NCBI GenBank assembly: GCA_964385055.1
Contig: CAYLMH010000051.1
Location: 1-8,140 of the forward strand
DNA length: 8,140 nt
Direction: 5' to 3'
Source: JACRPI01 sp964385055
GTDB lineage: Archaea > Nanobdellota > Nanobdellia > Woesearchaeales > DSVV01
Below the pieces are notes generated by a model. It made no database searches, was not told the origin of the DNA, and was given only the letters and a program-made list of their open reading frames with translations. Numbering within the stretch: position 1 is the first letter of the stretch; every line of letters begins with the position of its first letter. A program made the translations under genes and the position numbers. Of this stretch, positions 5,284-8,140 are shown one piece after another.

Positions 5284-6504
5284 ATGGACAGCAATGTACT
5301 TTTGTCTGTTTTGAAACAGTGGTCACCGTGGGATAAACAAGTAGAGATTGGAGTAAAAAGAGATCGCTATCTTGAGCTTCTCCTCCCGTATCTTGAAAGA
5401 AAGGAGGTGCTTGTCCTTAAAGGCGTACGCCGATCTGGAAAATCAACATTGATCAGGCAGATTATGCAGTCTCTTATTTTATCTGGTGTTCATCCAAAGC
5501 AACTTCTTTATCTGAATTTAGAAGATTATGCTTTGAGTAGATATCTCCATCTTGAACTTTTTGAACAGGTTTTAGATACATATAACAAATATACAAAAAA
5601 CAAAAAGAAAATCTATTTTTTTATTGATGAAATTCAAAATATTCCTCAATGGGAGCGTTGGATTCGAACAAAATATGATCTTGATCTTACCATTAAATTT
5701 ATCATTACCGGCTCTTCTGCATCCTTGCTTTCAAAAGAGTTATCTACGTTATTGACGGGAAGAAATCTTTCTTTTACAATCATGCCTTTATCTTATGCGG
5801 AGTTTTGCATCTTCAAAAAATCAGAGAATCTTGAAGAATACATGACGTACGGAGGTTTTCCTGAAGTTGTTTTGGAGAAAGATGTTCTTAAAAAGAAAAA
5901 AATACTTGAGCAGTATTTTAATGATATTATCAATAAGGATATTATCAGTCGTTACAATATTCAAAATACAACACAAATTATTGCGCTTGCTCGTTATCTT
6001 TGCAGTACACCTGGAGCAAAAGTGAGCTTCAACAAGCTTTCTAAGGTCTTTGGTATAACTGATGATACCATTCGAACGTATCTCAGTTATATGACAGACG
6101 CGTATCTTTTATTTCGTGTTTCATATTTCTCTTATTCCGCAAAAATAAAATATGACGTCTCAAAACTTCCAAAATATTATACTTGTGATAATGGGCTTAT
6201 TCATGTTGCAAGAGAGCATTATTCAAAGAATTTAGGAATGCTTTATGAAAATACTGTCTTCCTTAAACTTCTCGAAAAATCTAATGAAATCTTTTATTGG
6301 GGTGAGCTTCATTCAGAAGTAGATTTTATTCTTGAAAAGAGTGCAATCAATGTGACCGCGACAGATGCCATTCCATCTCGTGAAAAGCAAGGGTTAGATG
6401 ATTTTTCAATAAAACATAAGGACTTTTTACTTCTTATCATTGCTCCTTCAAAAAAGAAAGACAATATTATTTCAATTTCTGAATTTTTGAAATTCTATAT
6501 TTAA
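5284..6504 (+). CDS. AAA-type ATPase with DUF4143 C-terminal domain
   Basis: This 406-aa protein is of normal length for the family. Residues 1-175 are the ATPase: Walker A GVRRSGKST (47-55), Walker B YFFIDEIQN (111-119), an ITGSSA sensor strand (141-146), the LLTGR arginine segment (156-160) and PLSYAEF (168-174). GGFPEVV (190-196) leads into the C-terminal part. That part has a winged-helix-like segment (246-280) with the typical wording KLSKVFGITDDTIRTYLSYM, then YENTVFLKLL and YWGELHSEVDFIL (338-350), which marks the PD-(D/E)xK-like end domain. The second half of that nuclease motif, usually E-x-K on the next strand, reads NVTAT here, so the nuclease-like fold is probably inactive. Members are common in archaea and bacteria, but their role is not settled; they are suspected in defence or stress. 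The ATG start fits the TATA box, and the next gene is convergent, 12 bp away. Confidence 0.88.
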   Translation: MDSNVLLSVLKQWSPWDKQVEIGVKRDRYLELLLPYLERKEVLVLKGVRRSGKSTLIRQIMQSLILSGVHPKQLLYLNLEDYALSRYLHLELFEQVLDTYNKYTKNKKKIYFFIDEIQNIPQWERWIRTKYDLDLTIKFIITGSSASLLSKELSTLLTGRNLSFTIMPLSYAEFCIFKKSENLEEYMTYGGFPEVVLEKDVLKKKKILEQYFNDIINKDIISRYNIQNTTQIIALARYLCSTPGAKVSFNKLSKVFGITDDTIRTYLSYMTDAYLLFRVSYFSYSAKIKYDVSKLPKYYTCDNGLIHVAREHYSKNLGMLYENTVFLKLLEKSNEIFYWGELHSEVDFILEKSAINVTATDAIPSREKQGLDDFSIKHKDFLLLIIAPSKKKDNIISISEFLKFYI

Positions 6505-6516
6505 TGCACTTCTAGT

Positions 6517-8140
6517 TCACTCCAATCCCAACTGTTCCATAACTTTTTCTTTGTCAAATTCTTCAAGATTCTTATATTCCTGTCCTGTTCCTAAATATAG
6601 AATTGGTTTTTTGGTGACATAGCCAATGGACAACGCTGCGCCACCTTTTTCATCGACATCTGCTTTTGCGAGAATAATGCCATCAATACCCACTGCTTCA
6701 TTGAACTTTCGTGCTTGATCAACACAATCATTTCCTGTAATTGCTTCGCCAATGAAAATTTTAAAATCTGGCTTTGTGACACGGATGATCTTTTTCATTT
6801 CATCCATAAGGTTGACATTGCTGTGCAGTCGTCCTGCGGTGTCTATAAGAACACAATCAATGTTATGCGCCTGCGCGTATTTGATCGCATCAAATCCTAC
6901 CGCAGCAGGATCTGCGCCGTAATCATGTTTAATGAGTTTGACATTGAGCCTTGTTGTGTGCTCTTCTAATTGTTGGATTGCTGCTGCTCTGAAGGTGTCT
7001 CCTGCAGCAACAACACATGAGAGATTATTGTCCTTGAGTTTTTGAATCATTTTTGCGATAGTGGTTGTTTTTCCTGATCCATTGATTCCGACAAAGACCA
7101 CGATATAAGGCTTCTTTTCTTTTATTTTTTCGATAAGGTCTACTTGTTCAACATCAAATGTCTGCTCTACAGACTCTTTCAATGTTTTGAGAATGATTTC
7201 ATTGATTTGTCCGCGAAGTATTTTCTTCTCCACAAGCTCTTTCTTGAGATTTGTTTTAATAAGATCAATGACTTCTACAGCGACATTGTTCTCGAGCAAC
7301 GCAACTTCAAGATCCCAGAAGAGTTCTTCGAATTTTTCTTCAGAAATAGAGGTCTTGAAAATCGTGTCTTTGAGCAGTCCGAAAAATCCTGTTGTTTCTG
7401 GCTCTTCTTCTGCTTGTTTTCCCTTCTTTTCTTCTTTCTTCTCTTCCTTGTGTTTTTGTTCTTCCTGCTCTTTATTTGGATGCGTTTCTTTTTTTAGTTG
7501 TTCTGCTTCTTTTTTTGCTTCTTTATGGTCTTTCTTATGTCCAATTGCTGTTGGCTTTTCTTGCAGTTCAAAGATCGTTTCTCCATCTTCTGTTTGTGTG
7601 ACAACTGGAATCCTTTCTTCTTTCTCTTCGGCCTCTCTTGTTCCAGGCTTTGTTTCTACTTCTTTGAACGCTTCTTCAAACTCTTTGACTTCTGCTTCAT
7701 TAGCCTCGAACGCTTCTTTTTTTTGTTCTTCTTCTTTATGGGTGAACTTGTCTTTTAATCGCGCAAAGAACCCTTTTTCTTCTTTCTTCTCTTCCTTGTG
7801 TTTTTGTTCTTCCTGCTCTTTCTTCTTTTTTTCGAGGAGTTCGTCAATCTCTTTCTCTCCTTCTTCTTCTCTCTTGTGAATCTCAACTGCATGAATTTCT
7901 GATTCTTCTTTTCTCTCTCTCTTCTCTTGCTCTATTTCTTCAACTTCTTTCTTTGGCTCTTCGATGATTTGTTTTTTTTCTTCTGCGATCACTTCAATGC
8001 CATAGGTTTCATCAACATATCTTTCTTCTTTCTTTTCCTTGTGTTTTTGCTCTTTCTTTGCTTCTTCTTTTTTTGGAGCATGTTTCTTTTCAGCTTCCTT
8101 TTTTGCGTGCTCTTTTTGCTTTTCTTTGTGCTCTTTAGGA
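6517..8140 (-). CDS. ftsY: Signal recognition particle receptor FtsY (5' end outside window)
   Basis: FtsY is the GTPase receptor that docks ribosome-bound SRP at the membrane and hands the chain to the Sec channel. Counting from the GTG at 7990-7992 as residue 1, the helical N domain spans about 202-285 and the GTPase domain 295-491: G1 GINGSGKTT (302-310), DTFRAAA (332-338), DTAGR (384-388), AKAD (442-445, usually TKAD or TKLD), archaeal-style DEKGGAA, and closing GTGQ (468-471). About 200 residues of Lys/Glu/His-rich linker come before. The frame stays open beyond the GTG to the window end (49 more codons, equally charged), so that GTG is not the true start and the gene is truncated only by the window. 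The linker carries repeated KEQEEQKHKEEKKEE blocks and two amphipathic GFFxxLKD motifs. Such a linker with an amphipathic helix normally tethers FtsY to the membrane. The stop is TGA, and the gene converges on the ATPase gene with a 12-bp gap. Confidence 0.95.
   Translation of the reverse strand, partial: PKEHKEKQKEHAKKEAEKKHAPKKEEAKKEQKHKEKKEERYVDETYGIEVIAEEKKQIIEEPKKEVEEIEQEKRERKEESEIHAVEIHKREEEGEKEIDELLEKKKKEQEEQKHKEEKKEEKGFFARLKDKFTHKEEEQKKEAFEANEAEVKEFEEAFKEVETKPGTREAEEKEERIPVVTQTEDGETIFELQEKPTAIGHKKDHKEAKKEAEQLKKETHPNKEQEEQKHKEEKKEEKKGKQAEEEPETTGFFGLLKDTIFKTSISEEKFEELFWDLEVALLENNVAVEVIDLIKTNLKKELVEKKILRGQINEIILKTLKESVEQTFDVEQVDLIEKIKEKKPYIVVFVGINGSGKTTTIAKMIQKLKDNNLSCVVAAGDTFRAAAIQQLEEHTTRLNVKLIKHDYGADPAAVGFDAIKYAQAHNIDCVLIDTAGRLHSNVNLMDEMKKIIRVTKPDFKIFIGEAITGNDCVDQARKFNEAVGIDGIILAKADVDEKGGAALSIGYVTKKPILYLGTGQEYKNLEEFDKEKVMEQLGLE
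7427..7473 (-). repeat. 47-bp direct repeat within ftsY, copy nearest the N domain
   Basis: This copy is identical base for base to 7775-7821, 348 bp away (exactly 116 codons, in frame). It encodes part of the KEQEEQKHKEEKKEE block about 15 residues before the start of the N domain. Confidence 0.9.
7775..7821 (-). repeat. 47-bp direct repeat within ftsY, second copy
   Basis: Perfect partner of 7427-7473. In the protein it is followed directly by GFFARLKDKF, whereas the other copy is followed by a 12-residue insert and then TGFFGLLKDTIF, so the duplicated unit probably included the amphipathic helix. Confidence 0.9.
8023..8058 (-). repeat. Degenerate third copy of the ftsY linker repeat
   Basis: The DNA resembles the 47-bp repeats but lacks two in-frame pieces (about 3 and 9 bases), so the protein reads KEQKHKEKKEER instead of KEQEEQKHKEEKKEE. 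Further Lys/Glu/His-rich sequence continues to the window edge. Confidence 0.65.

Noticed and set aside
7427..7821. Repeats in ftsY as a CRISPR array or variable-number tandem repeat
   Set aside because: Only two perfect copies exist, 348 bp apart and in frame inside a coding region; there are no regular short spacers.
7187..7879. 230-codon serine/phenylalanine-rich frame on the plus strand
   Set aside because: It is the mirror of the Lys/Glu-rich ftsY linker (AAA/GAA codons read backwards as TTT/TTC). The composition is fully explained by the opposite strand.

Overview
The window looks like part of an AT-rich archaeal genome, probably a DPANN lineage such as Woesearchaeota or a relative. 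Five things point that way. There is an archaeal-type SRP receptor FtsY with a very long K/E/H-rich N-terminus. There is an AbrB-hairpin/PhoU-like fusion regulator. The remains of a prepilin peptidase carry the archaeal type II C-terminal domain. Three genes have TATA boxes 26-30 nt ahead of their start codons, as in leaderless archaeal transcripts. Only one gene has a clear Shine-Dalgarno site. The lineage is inferred from gene families and promoter style, not measured.

Layout: (1) 1-559 (+), the C-terminal half of an A24 prepilin peptidase, broken by an in-frame TAG and probably a second lesion at the window edge. (2) 560-752, a gene-free stretch with a long imperfect inverted repeat. (3) 753-1805 (-), a 350-aa protein of unrecognised family whose middle part faintly resembles a kinase N-lobe. 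(4) 1806-1958, a divergent control region with a triplicated AAAGATAT motif and a TATA box. (5) 1959-2855 (+), an AbrB/PhoU-like regulator. (6) 2871-5135 (-), a 754-aa fusion of irregular leucine-rich repeats to an aminoglycoside-phosphotransferase-type (APH) kinase, ending 15 bp from the regulator. (7) 5136-5283, a second divergent control region dominated by a 38-bp near-palindrome with a TATA-like element at each end. (8) 5284-6504 (+), an AAA ATPase of the DUF4143 type. (9) 6517-8140 (-), ftsY, whose 5' end lies outside the window.

ftsY and the peptidase belong to protein targeting and to the surface-filament pathway. The four genes between them look accessory. They form two divergent pairs, each around a symmetric regulatory element: unknown protein with AbrB/PhoU regulator, and LRR-kinase with AAA ATPase. 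The best candidate for something undescribed is the LRR-APH kinase fusion sharing a palindromic promoter with a DUF4143 ATPase, next to a second, possibly kinase-derived orphan and a regulator. That these genes work together is inference. Other oddities are the amber-interrupted peptidase and, in FtsY, a duplicated linker and amphipathic-helix module carrying a perfect 47-bp direct repeat.
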